Positions 1 through 12,644 of a stretch of DNA of 64,000 bases are shown one piece after another (position 1 is the first letter of the stretch; the number at the start of each line of letters is the position of its first letter). The notes under the pieces were generated by a model, which did not search any database, had not been told where the DNA came from, and worked only from the letters and a program-made list of their open reading frames with translations. Made by a program: the position numbers and the translations under genes. This DNA is from Aphidius gifuensis. Taxonomy: Eukaryota > Arthropoda > Insecta > Hymenoptera > Braconidae. The stretch spans positions 3,782,001 through 3,846,000 of the forward strand of contig NC_057791.1 of the NCBI RefSeq assembly GCF_014905175.1. Reading direction: 5' to 3'.

Positions 1-250
1 CATAAAAAATTTATATATATTATCAATTTATCAATCAAATATTATATACATAAGGTAAATAAATTTAATTTTAAAGGTTCATCAAGGGTTCTATTTCATA
101 TTTTATATCAAAAAATTATATTTGATATAAAAAATTAATAAAAATATATATATAATACTTAATTATTTCATGAGGTAGTCAATTTATTTTTATTTATTTG
201 ATGATACAATATTATTTTTTCGATTTTTTTCTTCATCATTGAGATGTTCA

Positions 251-575
251 TTAAGCAGCTCTAGGTTTTCTGGCTTTTGTTGGACTTGGATTTCTATTGT
301 ATCTGTCAGTATTGTCCAGTAGTGCACCACGATCTTTTACTGAATTTTGAAATTGACTGATAAACGACTTGTCAGTTGGTCGGGTATTTGAACCAGATGC
401 ACGTCTGTCATTTGACGATGCATCAACACCTGAAAAAAAAATATAATAATTTTAGATACAGTTCAAAGTTTAGTTAATTTATTATTTTTAATATAAAAAA
501 AAAAATCAACTTACCAATGTAGTGAAGAGAAATTAATAGTGCAACAATGAAACCAATAAAAATTGATACATTCAT
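251..575 (-). CDS. small secreted peptide 1 (NPSPTK family)
   Basis: Two exons, 515-575 and 251-429, joined in phase 1 (GTAAG donor, TTTTCAG acceptor), give about 79 residues. Exon 1 encodes almost exactly a hydrophobic signal peptide starting MNVSIFIGFIVALL. The mature part is basic and low in cysteine, and ends in NRNPSPTKARKPRAA. The neighbouring gene at 1036-1378 has the same two-exon layout, the same intron phase and a matching tail (RRNPSPTKRRF), so the two are tandem duplicates. No known family is recognised. A secreted role (hemolymph, gland or venom peptide) is inference from the signal peptide and size only. The start is the only ATG before the hydrophobic stretch. Confidence 0.72.
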
Positions 576-1035
576 TTTGAAAATATTCTTTTTTTTTTAG
601 TATAATATTAACAGTTAAACTTCAAATAGTTGAATGATTTTTTTTTTTTTAAACACGATGTATTTATACTTGTACTATGATGATTAATGTGACAGCTATA
701 AGTTATTAATCATTTTGATTAACGTCACATATTTATTACACACCATTAACCACATAAAATATAATTTAAATGATATCAAATAAATAAAACAATGTAAATA
801 TTTCAAATTTGATATTAATAAATTATATTGTATAGAAATTGTTTTGTTTATTCAAAAAAAAAAAAAAAATTAAATTTAAAGTTGATAGTAATTTATCGTG
901 TACGAATAATAAAAAAATAAATATTTATTTATACATAATAAATTAATAAAATAGGCAAAATTATTACTTATTCATTTTCTTTTATTTGCAGATAGATCAT
1001 TATTATTTTTTATTTTATATGATTGGTGTAGCTCT

Positions 1036-1378
1036 TCAAAATCTTCGTTTTGTTGGACTTGGATTTCTTCGACTATTATCAGCATTTGATAGTATTGCAA
1101 TACGGTCTTTTTGCTCACTTCTCCATCTTGGCATAAACGGACTATTATCAGCTGGTCGAGAACCAGGTGTACGTCCGTTATTATTAGATGATGATGATGA
1201 TGATGATGGTGATCCTTCAACATCTAAATTGAAGTAGAGATTCAAGAAAAATGATAGATTAATTTCTGTATTATTTTGTTTGAAAATAAATTTTATAGAT
1301 TATTTATTTTAAAAACTTACATGAACAATAAACAATAACGAAGAAAATTAAAAAATTGTAAAATATTGATAGCTTCAT
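1036..1378 (-). CDS. small secreted peptide 2 (NPSPTK family)
   Basis: Two exons, 1321-1378 and 1036-1223, joined in phase 1, give about 81 residues. Exon 1 encodes a hydrophobic leader (MKLSIFYNFLIFFVIVYCS). After the junction come VEGSP, a run of seven serines, an asparagine run and a basic tail ending RRNPSPTKRRF. Paralogue 1 aligns at the cleavage region (VDAS against VEGS), at a shared KDR motif, at a DN pair and at NPSPTK. The serine run comes from a short TCA/GAT-type microsatellite, so its length may vary between individuals. No cysteines follow the leader, so it is not a disulphide-knotted toxin or defensin. Function unknown. Confidence 0.7.
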
Positions 1379-2034
1379 GTTGAAAGATAATTTTTACCAG
1401 AAAAATAATTTAACTGAATTGTTGTTTCTATGTTTCGAGTATTTATACTAAAAGCTGGAATAATTAAATAATAAATCTTGTCAGCTATAACAAACCAAGA
1501 CCATTAATTTTCAATATCAAATAAATTTAATTCTATTTTAATTTATTTTTCTATAATTGCATAGTATATAATTGTTTAAAACAAATTTTAGTTATTGATT
1601 TATGATAGTCAGCTAATTATATTTTAAATAATTAAAAGAACAAGAGCTAGAAATGAAAATAAAATTAATAAAGTTTACACAGCTGACGGTGCTATATAAA
1701 TTTATTTATTTAGAATTTTATATAAGAATATTATTCATATATATTTTGTTTCATGGAACGTGTAAAATGTTCTAAATCAGCTGAACACTAATATGATTTT
1801 TGGAATGATTAGAAAAACGTAAAGAAAAAAAAGTAATCCTTAATAAGAATTACTTTTTTTTCTTTAATTTTATGTTTCATTGCATATACATTTTTTTAAA
1901 ATTCAAACCACAAGTGGATATTAAAAAAAAAAAAAAAATAGTAGTCCCAGTTTTGAGCGCTAGTATGTTTTCTCTCTCTCTCTTTGTTGGACCTTTAAAT
2001 TTTGTTGAAAGCAGTTTAATTGACAACAACAATC
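1379..2034. other. intergenic, no gene seen
   Basis: AT-rich spacer between the divergent peptide 2 and mRpS18A genes. It should hold both promoters. A hairpin-like pair lies at about 1822-1862 (AAAAGTAATCCTTA followed by its near-complement TAAGAATTACTTTT). A CT run sits at about 1972-1983, close to the mRpS18A start. No further open frame looks coding. Confidence 0.5.
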
Positions 2035-2784
2035 ATGGCGCTGAGACAAACATTATTTACTCTTGGCAAAAAATTATTATATTCACAAAGTCAAAGATCA
2101 ATAAGTGTCACACCTGTATTAAAACTCAAAGAAAGTAAGTTAATCATCATTCATCAAAATACACATAAATAAATTACATCATTTTAATATCTATCATTGA
2201 AAAATGAAAAGATTACATCTACATAACCTAAAATTTGTAAACAAATTACATAATATATTTATTTAATTTTTAATTATTTTAATAGTTATTGAAACAAAAG
2301 AGGGTAATACACTGATAATTTCCTGATCCACGTGACGTTAATTTGTTCAAAGATGTTGGCAATGGATCATGTCTGTTATGTTCCACCGGTGTTGACGTTA
2401 AACACACAGTATGTATTTCAAATTATTTACATCTGTCTTTAAATTAACAACTATACATGTGTCTATCTATAAAAATTAAATAACAATGTTTAAATATATT
2501 TTTATAATTTTAATTAATTTTTTTAGGATGTTTTGATTCTCAGTCAATTTTTAAAATCAAATGGAGGCGTGTTACCAAGAAGAATAACTGGTCTATGTAA
2601 AGTGCAACAAAAAAGAGTTGGTATAATGATTACAATGGCACAAAAAGCTGGTCTCATGCCAAATATTGCTCCAAAAAATAGTAATAAAGATCCAAAAAAA
2701 CGTCGTGGTGTTAAGAAAAATAATGTTTACTATGATGAAGATACAATTAAACATAAATTTTATGGTGTACAATATCAACAATAA
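2035..2784 (+). CDS. mRpS18A: mitochondrial ribosomal protein S18A
   Basis: Exons 2035-2134, 2286-2408 and 2527-2784. The start MALRQTLFTLGKKLL and the following basic, hydroxylated residues look like a mitochondrial presequence. The core carries the S18 signature: a CxxC pair (CLLC), then VDVKHTDVLILSQF, LPRRITGLC, and MAQKAGLMPN followed by a lysine-rich tail. It is a subunit of the small mitoribosomal subunit. Exon 3 is intact and in phase with the end of exon 2. Exon 2 does not read through: after IIETKEGNTLIIS the frame hits TGA, and the conserved DPRDVNLFKDVG continues one base on. Exon 2 is 123 bases where 122 or 125 would keep phase. A consensus error or a genuine lesion near 2324 would both explain this. 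Family assignment is secure. Confidence 0.85.
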
Positions 2785-3447
2785 ATATTATTACTATTAC
2801 GAATTTAATTATCATTTTTTAAACAATATAGTAACTATTAAAATATTCTCAAACTATAAAATGTTTATTTTTTTAACCCTTGAGTTTCGTGAGTATTTTA
2901 AAAAATTTATCATATCAATTTTTGGAGATGGTAGGACTTGGATTTTTATCATAATAATTTTTAGCATTACAAAGAGTTCCAGCATTTGCTGATTACTTTA
3001 ACTCTTTGCAAGTCTTGATGAGACTAACAAAAAGCCAGTATAATCTTTAAAATATTAATAGCAATTTAATTTTAATTGAAATTTAAAAACACCAATTCTC
3101 TCATTAATAGAAAATAATTCATTTTCACATTGCCTATTAATTTACAAGTCTAAATAGTAAACTAATAAATTACTATTCATATTTTAAAATCATTAATTCA
3201 ATTATAAAAAGTTGTATATAAAATTATTTATTTAAATGTTTTTAAAAGTTTAATTTATTCTGTTTAAATTATAATAAACAGCTGTCATTAATTTACAAAC
3301 GATAAATTATGTCAAGCCAAACAGGATGTTTGTTTTAGCAACAAAAAAAAAAAAAACATTTAAATAAATACATATTTTTTTGTTTAATTTACGTTTTTAA
3401 TTTGTAAATAGCTACAAATATTATAAATTCAAAGTTGAAATAATTAA
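2785..3447. other. intergenic between convergent mRpS18A and PUS10
   Basis: AT-rich 3' region of two convergent genes. Apart from the relic peptide exon at 2915-2988 I see no coding signal. An AATAAA-type signal lies about 4 bases past the mRpS18A stop region (ACAATAAATATT at about 2779). Confidence 0.45.
2915..2988 (-). pseudogene. relic third copy of the NPSPTK peptide, exon 2 only
   Basis: On the minus strand a TAATCAG acceptor at 2988 opens a 24-codon frame with the same phase as exon 2 of the two peptide genes upstream. It contains DKNPSPT and then ISKN and a stop. Residues before the motif (NAGTLCNAKNYY) align loosely with the same part of peptide 1. I found no signal-peptide exon in the next 300 bases, so this reads as a dead or truncated duplicate. 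It lies just past the stop of mRpS18A, probably within that gene's 3' UTR on the opposite strand. Confidence 0.5.
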
Positions 3448-5336
3448 TTATGGCCAGTGTAAATTAATTCCTGTAACATCAAGAGCAACAATATCAACAT
3501 CTTCATGAAGTAAATCACCTAAATTAGGTTTTGTTCGACAAAAATCACCATGAACAAATTCTTTAACATAAGTACCAGCTTGAGTTTTTAAATCAAGAAC
3601 AAATAAATTTTTTAATACATTTTCTGGTGTATTTATGGATAATTTAATAATTTCTTGTTGAGTTAATAAACGTCCACGTAAATCATGAATAAATCTTGGT
3701 CTTGATGCCAATGGTCGTCTGTGTAAAACACGAATTGGAGTTTTTTGTATAATTTCTAAATTTTTAATTGAATTTAATTTTTCAAAATCAATTGTGTCAG
3801 CAGTATTTGAACGTAACAAACAAAGTGCTCGATAAAATTTTGATTTTTGATTTTCACCTTCTTTCAGTCTTTTCAAATCATCACTGCAAACAAATTAAAT
3901 AAAAAATAGTATACAATTTATTGTTGTCATTAAAATATTATAAATTAATTCATTATTAATTTATTACCTGTTTAATAATTTCAGTCTGGATGTTACTTGA
4001 ACCATATCTGTTGATGCATTTATTTTTGTAACCATATCATTAAACTCATCATCACTAATATTTGTTATTTTTGGATTAACAAGCTCAACAGCAAATGGAC
4101 GTCCAGAATTAATTGTTCTTACATCAACATCTTCTCTTCCAGATGATAAAAATTTTAATGATTCAGCTTTTGTATGCTCAACAATAAATTCACAAATTAA
4201 TTCTTGTACTGATGTTTCCATTTTTTTTTCACCATTTATAAACCAAGGTGTTTGACTTAATTTTCTATTAAATTTAGTGTATCTTCCTGGTGATCGAAAA
4301 AAACAAAATGTTACATGTTGAAAAGATTAAAAATACATGATGAAAAAATACGTACCTCCAATGAAAATACTTCCATGTGAACAACCAACTTTATCAACTT
4401 TAATAATTTCAGCTGGTCTGTCAATTGGAATATTAAAATATTCAATAAAATTTTCTTCTTTTACACTTGATAAAATTTTTTCAATAGTATTTCTACTATA
4501 AATTTTATCATTTACATGTTTATGTTTTGATTCTACAAAATTTGGATCACATTTTTTCAATCTAAAAATAAGTAAATATGTTAATAATATATTTGATAAT
4601 AAATTTAAATAAAATTACTAACAATTTGTTGCATTCAATTTCATCTGTATCATTGATAAATGAAATATCAATTGAAAATAATGATGGAACTGGTGCAGTT
4701 ACATTTTTCATCAAACATTCATTTTCAATAATTGGTACAACTTGAGCTTTCCATACATCTTTAACACTCCATGTTTTTAATTTTAAACCAATCAATTGAT
4801 ATTCTGATAAATTAAATTTTTTTGACAATGCTATTTGTATTGATGTTTCTCTAATTGTCAATGATACTGGCAAAGACAATGCAAATGTAAATGTTGAAGA
4901 ATCATAACCACCATTTTTAATAGCTTCTTTTATCTGTAAATATAATTAATTTTATAATATTATAAACAAGTTATTGATTACACCTACTTTAGCAATTTTT
5001 ACCACAACCATTTTTACATTTTGCACAGCTTCTTTTTCAATAGCATCATCAAGTATTCCTAGACATGATATACAACGAGTTTCACTTTTAATTTCATCAT
5101 CAGCATTTATAAAATTCAACTAAAAATATGATAATTTTTATTATTACAAATATAAATAATCAATAATAAATGTAAAAAAATACCAACTTACCTTTAATGA
5201 TGTTTTTATTGGATCAAAAAAATATTCAGTTGATTTTGTTCCAAGAAAACGTAAACAACAACTATAACAACAACCACTTTGTTGTACTTCACGTTTCAGT
5301 TACATTGCTAAGTTCTGGTGCTATTGATGAATCCAT
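3448..5336 (-). CDS. PUS10: tRNA pseudouridine synthase Pus10
   Basis: Six exons: 5192-5336, 4988-5119, 4623-4933, 4356-4561, 3968-4286 and 3448-3883, about 516 residues, close to the usual 500-530. The N-terminal part has the zinc-binding THUMP-like cysteines (GCCYSCCLRFLG, later TRCISC). The catalytic domain has GREDVDVRTINSGRPFAVEL, whose Asp in REDVDVR is the family's catalytic residue. It ends with QKTPIRVLHRRPL and TQAGTYVKEFVHGDF. The enzyme makes pseudouridine at tRNA positions 54/55 and has a microRNA-processing role in animals. Exon 1 is 145 bases, one too many: from ATG the frame reads MDSSIAPELSNVTET and stops, while the cysteine motif lies in the next frame, giving a frameshift near 5290. 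All later junctions keep phase. It shares a promoter region with divergent TMTC4. Confidence 0.9.
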
Positions 5337-5616
5337 TATTATCTGTTATTCAATTTAACAGATTGTTTATAAACAATTTAATATTGTTGAGAGAGGTTAC
5401 ACACATACACGTGCCACCAAACAATTAATGAATTAATTTGATTAGGCACCACAGATATCTGTCATACCGATAATGTCCAGGTGACATAAATATTGTGTTT
5501 ATATTAATTAACCACCTGTGATGAGTACATACCAGCCAACCAGTGTAATTTCACTAATTTATTATTATTTAAAATAATATATTTTCATTAATTTTCAATG
5601 AAATATTACATGAGAA

Positions 5617-8306
5617 ATGACACAATCAAATACAACATCAATGTTGCCTGGTAATTTTGTGTTAATAATATTTATAATATTAATATTTTATTAACAATTT
5701 TATTGTTGTTATTTAGCTCTTCCTAGGCATTGGGAAATTTTAATAATTTTAGTAGGATCATTGTGTTGTATTAATTCATACAATGGAAAATTTGTATTTG
5801 ATGATTCACCAGCAATCACAACAAACCCAGATGTCACAACAACTGAATTATCAAAAATTTTTAAAAATGATTTTTGGGGGAATAAACTTACTCATTATCA
5901 GAGTCATAGATCATACAGACCCTTGACAATAATGACATTTAGGTATTATTTGAATATTAAATTATACAAAATTGAATATTAATAAATAATAATTATTTTT
6001 AGATTTCATTATTGGCTAAGAGGACAATTGGATCCAGTTGATTTTCATATTGTCAATTTAATATTACATTCATTTGTTTGTTTATTAACTTATTGGGTTT
6101 TTAATATATTATTAACAAATAAATTTAAACATCTAGCATTTTATGCTTCTGCACTTTTTGCTGTTCATCCAGTTCATACTGAAGCTGTAAGTACATTTGT
6201 ACTCATGATGAAAATGACTAAGTAAAAAATACAAATTGAATTGAATTAATTTTATTTTTAGGTATCAGGAATTGTTGGTAGAGCTGATATTTTATGTACA
6301 ATATTTGTATGGCTTTCAATCTTATTTTACAATCGTTCTGTATATTCAAATAATATATTAGCATTATGTATTAATTTAATTATAACAATAATATTTATAA
6401 CAATTGCAATGCTATGCAAAGAAACTGGTATAACTGCAATAGTAAGTAAATTTAAATTTTAAATATTTATTCTTTATAATTATTTTTAAAAATATTTACA
6501 GGGTATTTGTGTTACATATGATTTGATAATTGTTCAAAAAAATAGTCTTCAAGATTTTTTAAAAATTTTAAATCTAAATTGGCTTAATAAATCAAAAATA
6601 TACGATAATTTTAGATTTATCATACGGATTTTATTGTTAACGTTAATTGGATTTGTGTTGCTGGCTGTGAGATTTAGCCTGATGGGTTTTTCAACACCAA
6701 AATTTCAACCAGTTGATAATCCTGCATCATTTTTAGACAGTATTTATCTTCGTCATATTAATTATCATTATATTTATTCATTAAATTTTTGGCTATTAAT
6801 TTGTCCAGAGTGGTTGTGTTTCGACTGGTCAATGGGATGTGTTCCACTTATTTCGAATTTCGATTTAAGAATTTTTTTTATTTTTATATTATGGTTTATA
6901 ATTGGATTGATGATAAGGTTCATATGGATAAGAAAAAAACATGAAGATTCAAGGTAAAATCTATTTTTTCCTTTGTAAATTTTTTTTTATATTTAAATCA
7001 CTTGGTTTTCAGATATATGTTGATGGGAATTTTGATGTTGACAATACCATTTCTACCAGCAAGTAATATTTTTTTTAATGTTGGATTTGTCATTGCTGAA
7101 CGTACGCTGTATCTTCCATCTGCTGGTTACTTGTTGATATTTGTAATTTGTCTTGATAAATTATTTTATAAACTTGGATATTCAAAGCTCAACATGACGA
7201 TATTTGGAATACTTTTTATCACTTGGTTTGCAAGATCATGTTCGAGAAGTTCACAGTGGAATAATGAAAATTATTTATTCAATTCAGCATTGTCAGTGTG
7301 TCCATTAAATGCCAAGGTTCATTATAATGTTGCAAAAAGTGCAGCAGATATGGGAAATATTTTATTAGCTGAATTAGAATACAAAGAAGCTATACGATTA
7401 CATCCAGACTATGCACAAGCTATGAATAATCTTGGTAACTTACTTAAAGATCAGGAAAAATATAATGATGCTGAAAAATTATTGAGAAAAGCTGTTGAAA
7501 TACAGTAAGATATATTTCATATATTTTTTTCTATTAAATAAATCTTATTGCTATTAATTTACAAATGTTTTTTCGTTTATTAGAACAGATTTTGCTGCAG
7601 CTTGGATGAATCTTGGAATTGTTTTATCAGGACTTAAAAAATTTAATGAATCTAAAGCTTGTTACCTAACGTCATTAATTCATCGACCCAATTGTCCTGA
7701 TTGCCATTACAATTTAGGAATTTTGGTAAATAAATTTATAATCATTAATCTTTTACTAATACATTTGTTTATTTATATGTTATTTTTAAGTATATGGAGC
7801 AAAAAAAATTCACGGAAGCTTTAGAATCATGGTCAAATGCAATAAAACAAAAAACCAATCATAAACGTGCTTGGACAAATTCAATAAGACTACTTGATGA
7901 CATGGGAATGACAGAAAAAGCACTTGAAAAAGGAAAAATAGCTGTTAAATTATTTCCAAATGATGCAACAATTCGTCTAAACATTGCAAATATATTAGGA
8001 AAAATAGGAAATTTTGAAAAAGCTGAAATTGAATTTAAAAATTCTTTAAATCTTGATTCAACTAATCCATCAATTTACACAAATTTAGGTAAAAAAAAAT
8101 TAAACAATTTAAATCATAAACAAAAAATGAATAATTATTTTTTTTTTCTTTTAGGAGTTCTTTATCATCGATGGAATAAATATGAATTAGCAAGACAAAT
8201 GTATAATAAAGCACTTGATATAAATCCAAATGCAAATACTGTAAAAATAAATTTAAAAAAACTCGATAATTTATTGTACAAACAAAAGCTTAAAAATATA
8301 ACTTAA
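5617..8306 (+). CDS. TMTC4: TMTC4, ER transmembrane and TPR O-mannosyltransferase
   Basis: Nine exons: 5617-5650, 5717-5942, 6003-6186, 6262-6441, 6502-6953, 7013-7504, 7584-7725, 7791-8088 and 8155-8306, about 719 residues, all in phase. The N-terminal half is polytopic, with the GT-C type luminal loop after the first helix (GKFVFDDSPAI, SYRPLTIMTFR) and LFAVHPVHTEAVSGIVGRAD. The second half is a TPR array: CPLNAKVHYNVAKS, YAQAMNNLGNLLKD, AAWMNLGIVLSGL, CPDCHYNLGIL, VLYHRWNKYELARQMYNKAL. TMTC1-4 proteins sit in the ER membrane and O-mannosylate cadherin domains. The SALSVCPLNAKVHYN and LYHRW segments point to TMTC4 rather than TMTC1-3. No lesion was seen. The short first exon (11 codons) was chosen because it has the only in-phase ATG with a good donor. 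Confidence 0.88.
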
Positions 8307-8409
8307 GTAAATATTATTTATATTTTTATAAATTAAAAAAAAAAAAAGAAATATAAAATTATTTCGATAAAAATATTTCCAGTTTTCTTTTCACCGACTA
8401 ATTTATTGT

Positions 8410-9865
8410 TTAGCTTTGATCCATAAGTTCGATTTTAACACGTGATTTATTTTCAATAGCTTCGATAATATCAGGATCACATGGAAATCTGTATGCTTTA
8501 AAATTACCAATTTTTTTACCATCAATATAATTAAATGATTTAAAACATTTTTTACAAAAATAACAAGGATTATGTGGTACTCTATCACTGTCAATTGTTA
8601 TCCAATAAACTGGTTTATCAGCACACAATAAACATGAACTATTACGTATGCAACTTATTCTATCAACTCTTGGATAATTTTTAATTGCTAAATGATCATC
8701 AGGATTAATTAATCTACAAAAAAAATAAAAATTCCATTAATCAAATAAATTTATAGATAAATTTAATATTTTTTATAAATATTTACCTTGCATCTGCAAA
8801 TACAACTAAATGCTCACAAGTTCCTTGATGCTGATAAACCCAAGGATAACCAAATCTAACATTTAATGATTCAATTTTTGTTTCTTCCATTTTTTCAACA
8901 CTAAATTTACCAAAATTTTTTGCCTCAGCCCATTCTCTTATAACAGCACTATTGTCATGATTATTTTTATCTCTCATATCATTGTAAAAAGTATTTTCAA
9001 TATAGAAAAATCCAGATTTATATAAATTCTTTGATAAAAATAAAAAATTAATTATTATTATTTAATAATAAAATTATTTTATAGTTTAATTATTGTTGCT
9101 TACTTTATTTGATAATAGATGTTGGGCAGCTGATGGATCATTACTTGATTCATATGATACTGATAAATCTGATACACAGCTAATTTTATCACGTAAATCA
9201 GCAAGAGTTTGACATCCAAGAATTGAAATAACTCGTGATAATGATATTTTTCTTTTTGATGGTGGACCATGTCTTGAATCAGCAACAAAAGGATTAAAAA
9301 TTCTTATTTCTATTAATATATCTTTACCTGGTATTGATTTTTCACCTTCAATAATTTCAGTATTATTCTAAAACAAAAAATTTTATTTATTAAATCAAAT
9401 TTAATAATATTATTTATTTATTATAATAAACTTACAATTGGTACGTAAATTGGCTGTTTATATAAACTTTTTTTTTTTTCTTCTTTGGCATATTTTTCAG
9501 CTAATAATTTTAATTTTTGTATTGCAGGTATATTTGGTAAACCTTGTGGTAGACCAAGATTATATTCATATTGATTTGTTGTTGTATTATTTTCTGCATC
9601 ATTTGATTCATCATCTTCCTCATCAAAATAATTAATATTTTTAATTCTAAAACTTGATAAGTAAATTTATATTATTATTAGTATAAACATTAATTTTATT
9701 TGCTACTTACTTGTAAATTTCATCTAATTTTTTTGATTTATTTTCATTAGTAATAACCTCATCATGTTCAAGTTGATCAATGAGTTTTGAATACTCATTA
9801 AAACACTCTTTGATATTATATTTTTCTGTAATTTTTGCAGGATCAAAACGATATACTTTATCCAT
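8410..9865 (-). CDS. SNAPC3: snRNA-activating protein complex subunit 3
   Basis: Five exons: 9711-9865, 9436-9646, 9104-9367, 8787-9028 and 8410-8713, about 391 residues, all in phase; human SNAPC3 is about 411. The conserved C-terminal half has ILGCQTLADLRDKISCVSDL, RFGYPWVYQHQGTCEHLVVF, and two zinc-type cysteine pairs (SCLLCADKPVYW, NPCYFCKKCF). In flies the orthologue is the PSEA-binding subunit (Pbp49). The SNAPc complex binds the proximal sequence element of snRNA genes and recruits RNA polymerase II or III. The N-terminal third is acidic and poorly conserved, so the start at 9865 is the likeliest but an in-frame ATG-like extension to 9889 exists. Confidence 0.88.
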
Positions 9866-11001
9866 GTTGATTTTTTTAAAAAAAACCAATTAATTAATTG
9901 ATTAATATAGCAACAACAATTATTATTATCTCGTTAGCTGTTTTTGTTTTTTATTTTAGCACTGCTTAGCACGTTTTGTTTACATGACAGGTGTCGTTTT
10001 CATCAAACGACAATCAATTTGTTTATTTTTTTTTTATCCTTTTTGTCGATTGGCTAGAAAAATAAACGATAAATAATTTATAACAGTGAACAAGAGAGAA
10101 AGAAAAATAGATAAAATTAAAAAGAGAAAATAAAATATACACACATTGACAACAATCATAAACGTGTGTGTGTAATATTACCAAACTCTTGAGAAACAAA
10201 AAAAATAAAAAAAAAAGAAATTGGCTATGAATTTTGTTTTTCTTTATCTAGCCAAAATGAATAAATAATTAAATAAAAATATCAAGTTCAATGTGGCAAT
10301 ATATATTTAATCAAAGTACCCAACAAGTTCCTTGAATCTTGTGTCCTTGTTCCCTCCATTTTTTTCAACATCAAGTATCCTTAGTTTTTTTTTTTTATTT
10401 GTTGCCTTTTTTTTTTGCTTCAGTATTTCATTCCTTCCCCCAAGCTATTCCAACAACCGACCAACGACATTGACATCCGACATCGTAGTGAATTAAATAA
10501 AAATAAATAAAAAAAATTTTGATGCGCGGGTAATAACTGTGTGATAAAAAAAAAAAAAGGAAAAAAGGAAAACATATTAAAATAAAATAATACACATAAA
10601 CCGCATAAAAGAAAGACGACCACCATACATCCTCGTCATCATCATTATCAACGACAACGTCATCGTTAATTTGGATTTTGGAACAACGAGAATCAAGTTA
10701 TCAATAACTTGATACATATGTACATCCGGGCCTGTATGTTTAACTGTCAATATATAACAATAATATTATTTAAATAATATTATTTATAAATAATAATCAA
10801 GTGATAAAATTAATTATTAAATATTGACAAAAAATAAATATAAAATATCAATTGAGGTTAGTGATTTGTATGTTTGTGTGTTATAGGTGATTAAAAAAAA
10901 TATTAAAAAAAAAAAACTTCAAGGATTACACTGGGACAAATAATAATAACAAAAGGATTATAATTTTTTTTTTTTTTTTTTAAATTTTATAAACAATTAT
11001 A
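9866..11001. other. promoter and 5' UTR region of SNAPC3 and Rab8
   Basis: The interval separates divergent SNAPC3 and Rab8. It has locally higher GC and CpG than its surroundings (for example about 10610-10680, GACGACAACGTCATCG type sequence) and many A and T runs. It is probably a bidirectional promoter followed by a long Rab8 5' UTR. No open frame looks coding. Confidence 0.4.
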
Positions 11002-12644
11002 ATGGCAAAGACATATGATTATTTATTTAAATTATTACTCATTGGAGATTCTGGAGTTGGAAAAACTTGTGTACTCTTCAGATTTTCTGAAGATGCTTTC
11101 AACACAACTTTCATCTCTACAATTGGTATGTTTTTTTTTTGTTTCACTTGATAATAGATTTTTAATTTTTACATTAATATGTTTACGTATAATTTTTTTT
11201 ATGTTGTTATTGTTATTATTTGTGATTGTTTAATGTGATTAGTGTCTATTCATCATTAGTCATTAGTCATGCATATCAAGTTAATAATAATAAGACAAAC
11301 ATGCTGTTCATTCTGGGTGTGCCATCATCCAAGAATCTTCTTCTTCTTATATATTTTTAATATGCTTTTTAAATATTATCACATAAAAAGTAGGAATTTA
11401 TCTAGACAAACACACTGTTGTTCTTTGTGTTTGATAATTGTTGCACTCGTCATGAAAATCTATTATTTTATTTCTATTAAACTCTTTAACCTTTGCTCGA
11501 AAAATTTATCATTATTTCTTTTACAGGTATTGACTTTAAGATACGAACAATAGAACTTGATGGAAAAAAAATTAAGCTACAAATATGGTTTGTTTTGTTG
11601 ATTATTAAATAGTTAGTTTATAATTTAATAAATAAATAATAATGTTGTTTTTTTTTTTTGGAATTTTTTTAGGGACACTGCAGGACAAGAAAGGTAAATA
11701 TAAATATTTAATTTGTAAATAAAATATTTTGATGTAATTTTAATGTAATATTATTTATAATTATTAGATTCAGAACCATAACAACAGCTTATTATCGTGG
11801 AGCAATGGGAATAATGCTTGTTTATGATGTAACAAATGAAAAAAGTTTTGAAAATATAAAAAATTGGATTCGTAATATTGAAGAAAATGCCTCGGCAGAT
11901 GTTGAAAAAATGCTTTTAGGTAATAAATGTGAATTAGTTGAGAGAAGAGCTGTATCAAAAGAGAGAGGTGATCAATTAGCTGTTGAATATGGTATTAAAT
12001 TTATGGAAACATCAGCTAAATCAAGTATCAATGTTGAAGAAGCATTTTATACACTTGCACGTGATATTAAAGCTAAAATGGAAAAAAAATTGGTAAATAT
12101 ATTTTATATTTATTATATCAATTATATTTATTCACGTAGAAAATATATAATCGAAATAATTTATGTTAATTATGGAAAGCACAGGTGCAGGGTTACTTCT
12201 TGTTTTTTTTTTTATTGAGAAAAAAAAAAATTTTTAAATTAAAAAATCACTGTAGTTTTATATCATTAACTAATTGTTGTTTCTTTGTTCTTATGTCTTT
12301 ATCTTTGTTTCTTGGTGCTGGTTCTATCTTCAAAGAAGGTAACTTCATTCCCCGATTGTTTTTTTTTTTTTCTTTTTTTTTTATATTTCGAAATTAACAA
12401 TGTTTGCTTGAAGCATAATACTACATCAATATTTTTTTTCTAGCTTATTTGTTGTCATTGTTATTGATTTAAATTTGGTTGTTTTAAAATTTGCTTGTTT
12501 GTTTGATAAGATGAGATTTTAATTTAGCAATTTAATGATTTATAGGAAGCATCAAATCCACCAAAAAGTGGAGGTAATGTTTTGAGAATGTCAGAGCAAA
12601 CAAGAAAGCCACAAAATTGGTTGTCAAGATGTTCTATACTTTGA
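11002..12644 (+). CDS. Rab8: Rab8 small GTPase (parental copy, A)
   Basis: Exons 11002-11125, 11527-11587, 11673-11693, 11768-12092 and 12546-12644, 209 residues, all in phase. Motifs are complete: P-loop GDSGVGKT, switch I TFISTIGIDFK, switch II WDTAGQERFRTITTAYYRG, G5 ETSAKSS and a C-terminal CSIL prenylation box. The RTITTAYYRGAMG and CaaX tail separate it from Rab10, which ends in CC. Rab8 directs post-Golgi vesicles to the plasma membrane and cilium. The G4 motif reads NKCEL, with Glu where most Rabs have Asp; the paralogues downstream keep Asp. This copy is the best preserved of the six and has the longest UTRs, so it is taken as the ancestor. Confidence 0.95.

Noticed and set aside
1872..2138. 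88-residue plus-strand frame across the mRpS18A start
   Set aside because: It is a different frame over the promoter and exon 1 of mRpS18A; the MALRQTLF start fits the family.
2035..5336. Calling mRpS18A and PUS10 pseudogenes because of frameshifts
   Set aside because: Each has a single one-base problem with otherwise perfect conserved sequence and splice phases, and other genes here show similar homopolymer-type errors.
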